Program-made: the position numbers and the translations under genes
The notes under the pieces: model-generated
Seen by the model: only the letters and a program-made list of their open reading frames with translations
Databases searched by the model: none
What the model was told of the DNA's origin: nothing
From: Bacillota bacterium
GTDB lineage: Bacteria > Bacillota > Bacilli > Paenibacillales > Paenibacillaceae
Direction: 5' to 3'
Assembly (NCBI GenBank): GCA_023391635.1
Contig: JAEWAQ010000061.1
Span: forward strand, 1-64,000
Length of the DNA stretch: 64,000 nucleotides
Shown: positions 19,162 through 27,860 of the stretch, piece after piece
How positions within the stretch are numbered: the first letter of the stretch is position 1
Layout of the letters: each line of letters begins with the position of its first letter

Positions 19162-20115
19162 TTGAATCTTTCTGTTCAAGCGGTCCGGGAGAACATTCAA
19201 TCCGCTGCAGGATCAGCCTTATGGAAGAGAATGGTGAGGAATCGCCTGATTTACTTGATCCTGCTGCCGGGATTTCTCTATTATATCGTCTTCCAATATG
19301 TTCCTATGTATGGGGCGTTGATTGCCTTTAAGGACTTTCAGCCATTTCTCGGATTTCAAGGCAGCGAGTGGGTAGGAATGAAGCATTTTGAACGATTTTT
19401 CGGCAACCCGGATTTCTGGATGCTGCTGAAGAATACTTCCATCTTGGCCGTTCTGGGCATATTCTTCTCCTTCCCGTTGCCGGTCGTCCTGTCCATGCTG
19501 CTCAACGAATTAAGAAGCGAACTGTACAAGAGATTCATTCAGACGATGATTTATGTGCCGCACTTTGTATCCTGGGTAGTCGTTGTCGGTATTGTATACA
19601 TGTTTTTGACGACGGAAGGGGGATTTATCAATGAACTGCTTGCAAAATTCGGCTTCGAGAAAATCAATTTCCTGTTAAGTGAATCGTGGTTTCGGCCGCT
19701 GATTGTGTTGGAGGTAAATTGGAAGGAAACGGGCTGGGGGACGATTATTTTTCTAGCCGCTTTGGCAGGAGTAGATCCGAATCTCTATGAAGCAGCCAGA
19801 ATAGACGGGGCAAATCGGCTTCGATTGATGTGGCATATCACGCTGCCGGCTATTCGCAGCACATTCATCATTTTGCTGATTTTGCGAATGGGAGACTTTC
19901 TGAATACAGGTTTTGAACAAATATGGCTGATGCTCAATCCCATGAACCGTCCTGTCGGGGAAGTTTTCGACACCTATGTCTACGTTCTTGGCATACAAGG
20001 GGGGCAATTCAGCTATACGACTGCAGTCGGATTGTTCAAATCGGTGGTGGGATTGGTGCTTGTGTTCGGGGCGAATTACTTGGCAAGAAAATTTGGGGAG
20101 GAAGGAGTTTTCTAA
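19162..20115 (+). CDS. ABC sugar permease, LplB-like
   Basis: Membrane subunit of the second importer (317 residues from TTG). The frame is open from an ATG at 19105 inside the preceding gene, but GGAGGT at 19147-19152 lies nine bases before the in-frame TTG at 19162, so the longer form is unlikely. Six membrane segments and the EAA loop EAARIDGANRLRLMW are visible. With the next three genes it reproduces the content of the Bacillus subtilis lpl region (LplB, LplC, LplA, LplD), which suggests uptake of galacturonate-containing oligosaccharides. Confidence 0.92.
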   Translation: MNLSVQAVRENIQSAAGSALWKRMVRNRLIYLILLPGFLYYIVFQYVPMYGALIAFKDFQPFLGFQGSEWVGMKHFERFFGNPDFWMLLKNTSILAVLGIFFSFPLPVVLSMLLNELRSELYKRFIQTMIYVPHFVSWVVVVGIVYMFLTTEGGFINELLAKFGFEKINFLLSESWFRPLIVLEVNWKETGWGTIIFLAALAGVDPNLYEAARIDGANRLRLMWHITLPAIRSTFIILLILRMGDFLNTGFEQIWLMLNPMNRPVGEVFDTYVYVLGIQGGQFSYTTAVGLFKSVVGLVLVFGANYLARKFGEEGVF

Positions 20116-20118
20116 ACG

Positions 20119-21003
20119 ATGGGCATTCGGCAGTCATTCTTCAGCCGTGCATTCGATTTCATAAACATTGTTCTCCTGTTCGTTGTCGCTGCCGTAACGG
20201 TCATCCCATTCATCTATATCTTGGCAGGCTCGCTCTCGGATCCGGCCGAACTGCTGAAGAAAGGATTTATTCTGTTCCCGACCAAGTTCTCACTGGCGGC
20301 TTATAAGTATATTTTCTCCGCCGATACGATTCTCAATAGCTTGCGCGTCACGATATTTATCACGCTCATGGGTACGTTCGTCAACCTGGTTTTCACCTCA
20401 TTGACCGCATATGGCTTGTCGCGCAGAGGTGTGGACGGCAGACGTGTTTTTATGTTCATGATTGTATTCTCCATGCTGTTCAGCGGCGGAATGATTCCGA
20501 CTTTCCTGGTTGTCAAGGAACTCGGCATGATCGACAGTTATGCCGCATTGTTCATTCCAAGCGCGATTAGCGGATTCAACCTGATTGTCATGAAGAATTT
20601 CTTCCAAGCCATCCCGTATGAACTGGAGGAGTCCGCAAGGATAGACGGCTGCAATGATATCGGCATCCTCTTCCGGATTGTATTGCCGTTATCCATGCCT
20701 GCGCTGGCCACCTTCTCCTTATTCTACTCGGTAGGTCATTGGAATACGTTTTTCGGCGCGATTATGTACATTAACGATTCGAGCAAATGGCCGATCCAGG
20801 TTATTCTCAGACAGCTTGTCATTTTGAATCAAAGCAACGGAATAGGGGATTCTTCCGCATTCGAGAAAGACTACGTGCTTCCGCCGCCGGAGACAATCAA
20901 AATGGCTGTGATCATCGTTTCGACGCTTCCGATCATGCTGGTATATCCTTTCTTGCAGAAGCATTTTGCCAAGGGCGTTCTGCTCGGTTCTGTCAAAGGA
21001 TAA
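20119..21003 (+). CDS. ABC sugar permease, LplC/YtcP-like
   Basis: A 294-residue partner permease starting three bases after the first permease ends; its ribosome site GGAGGAAGGAG lies inside the upstream gene, so translation is coupled. The EAA loop reads ESARIDGCNDIGILF and the C-terminal tail KHFAKGVLLGSVKG is typical of the family. About six membrane segments. Confidence 0.93.
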   Translation: MGIRQSFFSRAFDFINIVLLFVVAAVTVIPFIYILAGSLSDPAELLKKGFILFPTKFSLAAYKYIFSADTILNSLRVTIFITLMGTFVNLVFTSLTAYGLSRRGVDGRRVFMFMIVFSMLFSGGMIPTFLVVKELGMIDSYAALFIPSAISGFNLIVMKNFFQAIPYELEESARIDGCNDIGILFRIVLPLSMPALATFSLFYSVGHWNTFFGAIMYINDSSKWPIQVILRQLVILNQSNGIGDSSAFEKDYVLPPPETIKMAVIIVSTLPIMLVYPFLQKHFAKGVLLGSVKG

Positions 21004-21069
21004 TCATCCCTTCACAAGGATGTTCAATATAGATGCTCCACAATTACGATAACGGGAGGAACAGAGAAG

Positions 21070-22620
21070 ATGAAGAACAGAAGTGCAGCGCGGGCAAAAA
21101 CGGGTTTAATGATTGCAGTAATCCTAGTTCTGATATTCGTCGCTGCTTGCGGAAACGGCAACAACACCGGTAAAAATACCGACAGCAGCCCGGCTCCATC
21201 CGGCAAAACCGGCACCAGTCAGAACAATGAGAACACGCCGGTGCCGCAGGCAAAGCCGCTCGAAATCGACTTTATGAACGTTTATTTTACGGCTGAACCC
21301 CCCAAAGCGGACAATCCGGCTTTGAAATTTATTCAAGAGAAGACGAACACGAAATTAAACATGATTTGGGTGCCTGATTCTGCTTATGTGGATAAGATTA
21401 ATATTACGCTGGCCTCCAATTCGCTTCCTCATTTATTGGTGATCCAGGAGAATAAACAGCCTACCGTGATTTCTTCCGTTCGAGCAGGGATGTTCTGGGA
21501 ACTCGGACCTTATCTCAAGGATCATCCGAATCTTTCCAAGCTCAATCCTGATTTGCTTCGGAATATATCCGTCGACGGCAAAGTATACGGCATCTATCGT
21601 CAACGGGATTTATCGCGCGGAGGGCTGATTTATCGCCAGGATTGGCTTGATAAAGTAGGGATGAAGCCGCCCGTTACTTTGGACGATTTTTATAAAATGT
21701 TACAAGCGTTCACCAATGATGACCCTGATGGAAATGGTCAGCAGGATACGGTCGGGCTGACACTGAGCAAAAATTTGCGCGGTGACATCAAGAACTTCAA
21801 AGTTTGGTTTGGCGCGCCGAAGGATTATGAGGAGAAAGACGGCAAGATTACCCCGGACTTCCTGACGCAAGAGTTTCTGGATATGATGAATTTCTTAAGG
21901 AAGGCGTATGCGGAGAAGCTGATCAATGCCGACTTCCCGATCGTACCGGATGCGAAGGATCCGTTCAAACAGCAGAAGGCAGGATCGGTCTTCTATTGTA
22001 TGTGCGACGTACCGGATGGCATATTCGATGATATTGTGAAGAATAATGCGAACGCCAAAATCGATTTCACGAATTTGCTTGAAGGTCCCAAGGGCAGAGT
22101 GACAGGCGCCGATCAAGGATACAACGGTGTGTTCATGATTCCGAAGACCAGTGTAAAGACGGAGGATGAATTAAAACAGATATTGACTTTCCTCGATACT
22201 TTGGCGGGAGACGAAATCTCGTCGTTCTTGGATACCGGCGTCGATGGCGTGCATTCCAGTATCGTAGACGGCAAGATCGTGCGTACGGAGGAGTACAGTA
22301 AAGATTTGGTACCCTTCAATCAAATGAGAATCGTCTTATCCAAAGCGCCGCCGGCGGATGAAGTTTATGAGAAGTTGTTCAGCCTGTACGCGGAGAATGA
22401 GAAAGTTGCGATTCACAGTCCGGTACTGCCATTTACTTCGAAGACGGTTGCGGAAAAAGGAACACAGCTGACGCAAATTATTACGGATGCCATGATTAAA
22501 TATATTATGGGTCAGATAGATGAAGCAAAATGGAATGCCGCTTTGGAGGAATGGAAGAAGACGGGCGGCCTGGACTTGATCCATGATTATGAGGTGGAGT
22601 TGGCCAACGCCAGAAAGTAA
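21070..22620 (+). CDS. sugar-binding lipoprotein, LplA-like
   Basis: A 516-residue solute-binding protein. The lipobox VAAC places the lipid-modified Cys at 27, and a Pro/Ser/Thr-rich linker follows. The loop DDPDGNGQQDTVGL near residue 218 matches the calcium-loop-like signature seen in the other binding proteins of this window. GGGAGGA precedes the ATG. It feeds the two permeases upstream. A large inverted repeat at 22634 separates it from the GH4 gene. Confidence 0.93.
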   Translation: MKNRSAARAKTGLMIAVILVLIFVAACGNGNNTGKNTDSSPAPSGKTGTSQNNENTPVPQAKPLEIDFMNVYFTAEPPKADNPALKFIQEKTNTKLNMIWVPDSAYVDKINITLASNSLPHLLVIQENKQPTVISSVRAGMFWELGPYLKDHPNLSKLNPDLLRNISVDGKVYGIYRQRDLSRGGLIYRQDWLDKVGMKPPVTLDDFYKMLQAFTNDDPDGNGQQDTVGLTLSKNLRGDIKNFKVWFGAPKDYEEKDGKITPDFLTQEFLDMMNFLRKAYAEKLINADFPIVPDAKDPFKQQKAGSVFYCMCDVPDGIFDDIVKNNANAKIDFTNLLEGPKGRVTGADQGYNGVFMIPKTSVKTEDELKQILTFLDTLAGDEISSFLDTGVDGVHSSIVDGKIVRTEEYSKDLVPFNQMRIVLSKAPPADEVYEKLFSLYAENEKVAIHSPVLPFTSKTVAEKGTQLTQIITDAMIKYIMGQIDEAKWNAALEEWKKTGGLDLIHDYEVELANARK

Positions 22621-22633
22621 AAGAGTTTTCGAG

Positions 22634-22703
22634 GCAAATACGATGTCTCAGCCCGTCCGTTTAGCCAGGTTGGACATGAGTCGGCGGGCGACATCGTATT
22701 TGC
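22634..22703 (+). other. long inverted repeat between binding protein and GH4 genes
   Basis: GCAAATACGATGTC at 22634-22647 is matched perfectly by GACATCGTATTTGC at 22690-22703. Within the 42-base loop GCCCG (22651) pairs with CGGGC (22685), extending the stem. There is no T-run, so it is more likely an mRNA-stabilising or processing hairpin that sets binding-protein excess than a full terminator. Confidence 0.7.
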
Positions 22704-22742
22704 TCCTATCGTTTATATATTCAATTGCGGAGGAAATTTAAA

Positions 22743-24116
22743 ATGGATAATTCAGGGAATTACGAGAGAGATTTGACGATTGCCTATATCGGCGGAGGCT
22801 CAAGAGGGTGGGCATGGACGTTAATGACGGATCTCGCGCTCGAAGCGAATTTGTCGGGAACCGTCAAGCTGTATGATCTGGATTACGATGCGGCTGAGGG
22901 CAATGCCGTCATTGGCAATCGGCTTTCCGGACGCGGCGACGTGCATGGCAAATGGAAATATGAAGCGGTTCGAACCTTGGAACAGGCGCTCACCGGCGCG
23001 GATTTTGTTGCGATTTCCATTCTCCCCGGCACGTTCCGGGAGATGGCGTCGGACGTGCATGAACCGGAGAAGTACGGTATTTACCAATCCGTCGGGGATT
23101 CGACCGGACCGGGAGGGCTCATGCGCGCGCTGCGCACGATTCCGATGTTCGTGGAGATCGCGGAACATATTCAACGGTATTCGCCGAACGCATGGGTCAT
23201 TAATTATACGAATCCGATGGCGATATGCACGCGGACATTATACGAAACCTTCCCGGGCATCAAGGCGCTCGGCTGCTGCCATGAAGTATTCTCGGCGCAG
23301 AAGCTGCTGGTCAAGGTGTTGAAAGATATCGCGAATATAGACGGAGTTCGCCGGGATGAGATCGAGATCAACGTTCTCGGGATCAATCACTTCTCATGGA
23401 TCGATCAGGCTTCCTATCGGGGCATGGATTTAATGCCGCTGTACAGATCCTTTACCGACAAATATTACGAACAAGGGTACACGGAAGGGCAATTCGGTCA
23501 TAAGGACGCAAGGAGGGTCAAATTCGATCTGTCCCGCAAATTCGGGATCATGGCTGCTTCCGGAGACCGGCATTCGGCTGAATTCATGCCGCTTTCCTGG
23601 TACTTGTCAAGCAAAGAGAAAGTGAACAGCTGGAAATTCGATCTGACAACAGTAGATTGGCGAATCGAACAAGCGGCGCTGCTGCGGGAAAAATCCAAAA
23701 GATTGATTGCAGGAGAAGAGCAAGTGACCTTAAGACCCTCCGGCGAAGAAGGAGTAGACATGATGAAGGCGCTGCTCGGTCTTGGTCCCATGGTCACGAA
23801 TGTGAATGTTCCGAATAAAGGTCAAATGGAGGGGCTTCCGCTCGGGGCTTTGGTAGAAACCAATGCCGTATTGGCCAGAGACAGCCTGAAGCCGGTGCTG
23901 GCGGGAAGATTGCCGGTTGCAGTCGAGAATATGGTGACAAGACATATTCTGAATCAGGAAACGATTCTGAAAGCAGGTATTGCCAGAGATAAGTCGTTAG
24001 CTTTTCAAGCTTTCCTGAACGATCCATTGGTGGCCATCGAACCGATTCAAGCCGAGGAGCTATTCGAGCGAATGTTGAAGAATACGGCGGCGTATTTACC
24101 GGGCTGGTCCGTATGA
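22743..24116 (+). CDS. lplD: GH4 glycosidase, probable alpha-galacturonidase
   Basis: NAD- and metal-dependent glycoside hydrolase family 4 enzyme, 457 residues. The NAD-binding GGGSRGW motif lies near residue 20, and the metal and active-site motif is Cys179-His180-Glu181-Val182. CHEV is the motif published as specific for alpha-galacturonidases such as LplD, as opposed to CHSV in alpha-galactosidases. It would release galacturonate from short oligosaccharides in the cytosol. GGAGG at 22729-22733 and an ATG at 22743 set the start; an in-frame TTG at 22725 is inside the ribosome-site region and is rejected. The symbol is by analogy with the lpl cluster. Confidence 0.87.
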   Translation: MDNSGNYERDLTIAYIGGGSRGWAWTLMTDLALEANLSGTVKLYDLDYDAAEGNAVIGNRLSGRGDVHGKWKYEAVRTLEQALTGADFVAISILPGTFREMASDVHEPEKYGIYQSVGDSTGPGGLMRALRTIPMFVEIAEHIQRYSPNAWVINYTNPMAICTRTLYETFPGIKALGCCHEVFSAQKLLVKVLKDIANIDGVRRDEIEINVLGINHFSWIDQASYRGMDLMPLYRSFTDKYYEQGYTEGQFGHKDARRVKFDLSRKFGIMAASGDRHSAEFMPLSWYLSSKEKVNSWKFDLTTVDWRIEQAALLREKSKRLIAGEEQVTLRPSGEEGVDMMKALLGLGPMVTNVNVPNKGQMEGLPLGALVETNAVLARDSLKPVLAGRLPVAVENMVTRHILNQETILKAGIARDKSLAFQAFLNDPLVAIEPIQAEELFERMLKNTAAYLPGWSV

Positions 24117-24139
24117 GAAGCGTTGCAAGAGGTGCGAGC

Positions 24140-25087
24140 ATGAAGGCGTGCGTGCTGCAGTCCGCATCGGCAAGCAAGATTTGCGATGTTCCGATTCCAG
24201 AGATTTCCGAAGAAGAAGTGTTGATCCGTGTTGCATTGTGCGGTGTTTGTATGTCCGAACTGCACGATTGGGAGTCGGGGATTCATGCGGGAAAGCAAAT
24301 TTTCGGTCATGAGCCCGTAGGCTTCATAGAAGCTGTCGGAGCGCGGGTGATCGGTTTTCAACCGGGTGACCGCGTAACCGGGCTGATCGGTCGGGCATTC
24401 GCCGAATACACGAAAGCGAATTACCGTCGAATTATCAAAGTTCCCGATCATCTGGAGAATATGGAAGCGTTGGGCGAACCGCTCTCTTGCCTGATGAGCG
24501 CAGCCAAACGAACGCCGGTTCAACTTGGTGACAACGTCGCCATTGTCGGCCTGGGATTTATGGGGCTCGGCTTCTTGCAATTGATGCGGTCCAAAGGGGC
24601 GGGAACGATTATCGCCGTCGATCCCAGGCTTGAAAGTCTTGAGCTCGCAATGCGATTCGGAGCGGACGTAACGACAACTCCCGGGGAAGTGCCGGAGCAG
24701 TATATCGTCGTCGAACGTCACCATCATGATCGCGGAGTTGCGGTTACTGCCGAAGTCAGCGGTACTCAGGCAGGATTGAAGCTGGCTGCGGAGTTGACAG
24801 CCATACACGGACATATGTCTATCGTCGGCTATCATCAGGGCGAAGCAAGAGAAGTGGATATGGAGTTATGGAATTGGAAAGGGCTCTCGGTGCTGAATGC
24901 GCATGAGCGAAGGGAAGCGGTTCATATGCAATGCATGCAAGCCGGGTTGAATATGATCGCGAATAAGCGGTTTAATATGAGAGACCTGGTTACGCACGAA
25001 TTCTCCCTGGATGAAGTCGACCAAGCGTACGCTGCCATGAAGCGCAAGCCGGAGGGCTTTGTTAAAGCTGTGATCAGGCTCGATTGA
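24140..25087 (+). CDS. zinc-type medium-chain dehydrogenase
   Basis: A 315-residue MDR-family alcohol/polyol dehydrogenase. Catalytic zinc ligands are expected in CGVCMSELHDW and GHEPVGFIE, and the NAD-binding region is VAIVGLGFMGLGF near residue 134. The four-cysteine structural zinc lobe of classical alcohol dehydrogenases is missing, as in several sugar and inositol dehydrogenases. An ATG at 24113 overlaps the GH4 stop, but AAGAGGTG just before the ATG at 24140 and the usual MKA start favour the shorter form. It would oxidise or reduce a sugar released by the GH4 enzyme; the substrate is not known. Confidence 0.85.
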   Translation: MKACVLQSASASKICDVPIPEISEEEVLIRVALCGVCMSELHDWESGIHAGKQIFGHEPVGFIEAVGARVIGFQPGDRVTGLIGRAFAEYTKANYRRIIKVPDHLENMEALGEPLSCLMSAAKRTPVQLGDNVAIVGLGFMGLGFLQLMRSKGAGTIIAVDPRLESLELAMRFGADVTTTPGEVPEQYIVVERHHHDRGVAVTAEVSGTQAGLKLAAELTAIHGHMSIVGYHQGEAREVDMELWNWKGLSVLNAHERREAVHMQCMQAGLNMIANKRFNMRDLVTHEFSLDEVDQAYAAMKRKPEGFVKAVIRLD

Positions 25088-25109
25088 TCATTGATAAAGG
25101 CGGTGCGGA

Positions 25110-26135
25110 ATGTGGAATACTGAGCGTTACCTGGAACGAATGTACGAGGACACGAAGCCGATGTATGCATTCGCGGCTCGCAACAAGGAAGAATGGAGCG
25201 AATGGAGAAAAGACCTCAAGCAACAGTTTATCGCCGATCTGGGCGGATTTCCTGTTCATCCTGCCGAGCTTTCTCCGCGTATAATTGAAGAAACGGCTTG
25301 CGACGGGTACATCAGGCAAAGGGTGGTCATTACGACATATGCGGGTTTGGAAATGCCCATGTACGTGCTTAAGCCTGTCGGAATGGCAAGCGATCGCTTT
25401 CCTGCGGTTATCGCCTGTCATGGTCATGGATACGGGAGCAAAGAGATTGCAGGACTTCTGCCGGATGGGGTCAAGCCGTTGGTCGAGCCAACTTATCAGC
25501 AGCAGTTCGCCGTAGAACTGGTCAAACAAGGGGTTATCGTATGCGCTCCAGAGATACTTGGCTTTGGCGATCGCAGAATAGCGTCGGAGACTAAGAACAA
25601 TGCCCAGAACTCTTGTCACAGAATTGCAACGTTTTTGCTCCAGATGGGGCAATCCATAGCCGGTCATCGCGTGTACGAGACATTGCGCGCGATCGATTAT
25701 TTGTGCGAGCGGCCGGATGTCGACCCGGAACGGATCGGATGCATGGGCATTTCCGGCGGCGGTCTCGTTGCGGGATTCGCCGCCGCATTCGACGAGCGAA
25801 TCCAGGCTGCGGCGATCAGCGGTTATGTCAATACGTTCAAGGCCAGTATTTTGTCCATTCATCATTGCGTGGATAATTATATCCCCGGACTGAATCGTCA
25901 TGCCGAGATGCCGGATATCATCGGTATGATCGCGCCGCGGCCGTTGCTTGTGGAATCAGGTACGTTGGACAACATATTCCCGATCGCGGCAACGCTGAAG
26001 GCATGCGAGCAAATACACGGTATCTATCGACTGCTGGGCAAAGCCGAAAATTTCGAGACGGATATCTTTGAGGGCGGCCATCGGATCAATGGGAAGAAAG
26101 CCTATAGTTGGATGGTTAGAAATTTGTCCTTGTGA
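25110..26135 (+). CDS. alpha/beta-hydrolase, possible carbohydrate esterase
   Basis: A 341-residue alpha/beta-hydrolase of the Abhydrolase_7 or acetyl-xylan-esterase-like group. The nucleophile elbow is GISGGG near residue 214, and the C-terminal EGGHRI supplies the catalytic His. The oxyanion region HGHGYGS is clear. No signal peptide, so it would act on imported sugars, perhaps removing acetyl groups, which is plausible because natural galacturonans are acetylated. That link is inference from the neighbouring GH4 gene. Confidence 0.8.
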   Translation: MWNTERYLERMYEDTKPMYAFAARNKEEWSEWRKDLKQQFIADLGGFPVHPAELSPRIIEETACDGYIRQRVVITTYAGLEMPMYVLKPVGMASDRFPAVIACHGHGYGSKEIAGLLPDGVKPLVEPTYQQQFAVELVKQGVIVCAPEILGFGDRRIASETKNNAQNSCHRIATFLLQMGQSIAGHRVYETLRAIDYLCERPDVDPERIGCMGISGGGLVAGFAAAFDERIQAAAISGYVNTFKASILSIHHCVDNYIPGLNRHAEMPDIIGMIAPRPLLVESGTLDNIFPIAATLKACEQIHGIYRLLGKAENFETDIFEGGHRINGKKAYSWMVRNLSL

Positions 26136-26162
26136 CACTATTTTAGGATTGGAGGTTTCTTC

Positions 26163-26897
26163 ATGCATGTGCGTATAGCGGATACAGCGAAGCAACTGGG
26201 AGCCGATGCTGCCGATAAAGCAGCGGAGATCATTAATGCCAGCATCGAGAAGCAAGGTTTCGCGAGAATCGTACTGTCTACCGGAGCGTCGCAGTTTGAT
26301 TTCATTCAGGAATTTATTACAAGGGATATCGCTTGGAGCAAGGTCGAGATGTTTCACCTCGATGAATATGTAGATCTGCCTGAAACTCACCCTGCGAGCT
26401 TCCGAAAGTATTTGCGCGAGCGGCTGCTTGCTCACGTTGCTATCGGCGAAGTCCATCTGGTGAGCGGTGAAGGAAATACGGCGGCAAATATGCAAGCGCT
26501 GACGAACGAGATTCGCAGAGCGCCGATTGACCTGGGGCTGATCGGCATTGGAGAGAATGCGCATATCGCATTCAACGATCCGCCTGCCGATTTCGATTCG
26601 AACGAGGCCTACAAGATTGTCGAGCTGAACGAGAGCTGCAAACAACAGCAGGTGCGCGAGGGTTGGTTCCCGACGATCGACGATGTGCCGAAGGTGGCAA
26701 TCACGATGACAGTCAATCAAATCTATGCATGCAAGACCATCATTTCTTGTGTGCCGCACGCGGTGAAGGCCGAAGCAATTCGTCGGACGCTCGAAGAGGA
26801 GGTTACGAACGAAGTTCCCGCTACCTATCTGAAATCCCATCCCGACTGGTGGATCTACCTGGATAACAGTTCCGCCTCCAAGCTGAAGTCGCGGTGA
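26163..26897 (+). CDS. NagB-like amino-sugar phosphate isomerase/deaminase
   Basis: A 244-residue member of the glucosamine-6-phosphate deaminase family. It has FHLDEY (Asp72 of the Escherichia coli enzyme) and GIGENAHIAFNDPP, where E. coli has GNDGHIAFNEP: Asp141 becomes Asn, Gly142 becomes Ala, Glu148 becomes Asp, and His143 is kept. Asn at 141 is tolerated in the family; the Ala and Asp are less usual. No NagA lies in this operon, so it may act on another amino sugar or phosphosugar. Similar to the paralogue at 40058. GGAGG precedes the ATG. Confidence 0.82.
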   Translation: MHVRIADTAKQLGADAADKAAEIINASIEKQGFARIVLSTGASQFDFIQEFITRDIAWSKVEMFHLDEYVDLPETHPASFRKYLRERLLAHVAIGEVHLVSGEGNTAANMQALTNEIRRAPIDLGLIGIGENAHIAFNDPPADFDSNEAYKIVELNESCKQQQVREGWFPTIDDVPKVAITMTVNQIYACKTIISCVPHAVKAEAIRRTLEEEVTNEVPATYLKSHPDWWIYLDNSSASKLKSR

Positions 26898-27811
26898 ACG
26901 TAATCGATCTTCACGCGATCTCTTCGCCCATTGTACTTCAGGGCAATCGGAATATGGGCTTTCGCGATCCGACTTGTGTATATCATGAAGGCATGTTTCA
27001 TCTCTTCTATACCTATGTTTGCACGGAAAACGACGGTGCGGTTTATATGTATACCGCGCATTGCGCTAGCGGCGATCTTATTCACTGGAGCTGCCCGACT
27101 ATTTTGACAGAGCGGAATCGTTCGTTGAACTACTCTAGCCCTGGCAATATTGTGCGCGTGAACGGACGCTGGATCATGTGTCTGCAGTCTTACTGCAGAG
27201 AGAACGGCGAGAAGTACGGCAATGACAATTGCCGTCTATGGGCAGTGTCGAGCGACGACCTTGCTTGCTGGGATTCCCCGACACTGCTGCGAGTGAAGGG
27301 CCCCAATGTTGCAGCAGAAGATATGGGCAGAATGATCGATCCGTATCTCATCGAGGATAAAGATAAGCCTGGAAGATGGTGGTGCCTTTATAAACAGAAT
27401 GGTGTAAGTATGTCGTATTCCGATGATTTCAAGAACTGGCATTATACCGGACGCTGCAGCGCAGGAGAGAATGTATGCATCCTGGTGAAAGACAACCAAT
27501 ACTGGATGTTTCATTCCCCCAAGAATGGAATTGGCCTGATGAGGTCATCCAATTTACTGGATTGGGAGATCGTGTCCGAGCAATTGGAGATCGGTTCATT
27601 GGATTGGGACTGGGCGAGAGGGCGACTGACTGCGGGATTTGTTCTGGACGGCAGACATATCCCCGGAGTCGGGAAGTACCTGATGTTCTACCATGGAACG
27701 GGTCCGGAGGACGAAGAAGTCATCTTTGACAATTTCGCCTCCATTGGACTAGCCTGGAGTGACGATCTGCAAAGCTGGCATTGGCCGACGAAGGTGAAAT
27801 CTCCCAAATAG
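26894..27811 (+). CDS. GH43/GH32-like beta-propeller protein
   Basis: A 305-residue five-bladed propeller protein of the GH43/GH117/GH130-like fold. FRDPTCVYHEGMFHLFYTY near residue 16 and MIDPYLIEDKD near 146 are propeller Asp motifs. GTG start overlapping the previous stop by four bases, so translation is coupled. No signal peptide. It is the last gene of the operon and ends in a terminator shared with the opposite strand. Which glycosidase family it belongs to cannot be fixed from motifs alone. Confidence 0.78.
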   Translation: MNVIDLHAISSPIVLQGNRNMGFRDPTCVYHEGMFHLFYTYVCTENDGAVYMYTAHCASGDLIHWSCPTILTERNRSLNYSSPGNIVRVNGRWIMCLQSYCRENGEKYGNDNCRLWAVSSDDLACWDSPTLLRVKGPNVAAEDMGRMIDPYLIEDKDKPGRWWCLYKQNGVSMSYSDDFKNWHYTGRCSAGENVCILVKDNQYWMFHSPKNGIGLMRSSNLLDWEIVSEQLEIGSLDWDWARGRLTAGFVLDGRHIPGVGKYLMFYHGTGPEDEEVIFDNFASIGLAWSDDLQSWHWPTKVKSPK

Positions 27812-27858
27812 AAACAGTACCTGATGCGAACGCTTAAGTTCGTACCAGGTACTGTTTC
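27811..27858. terminator. bidirectional terminator
   Basis: GAAACAGTACCTG at 27811 pairs with CAGGTACTGTTTC ending at 27858, and an inner CGAAC pairs with GTTCG around a six-base loop. It serves the converging genes on both sides. Confidence 0.85.
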
Positions 27859-27860
27859 AT

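Noticed and set aside
24047..24835. 262-residue minus-strand frame
   Set aside because: Antisense to the GH4 and dehydrogenase genes, with no recognisable motif.
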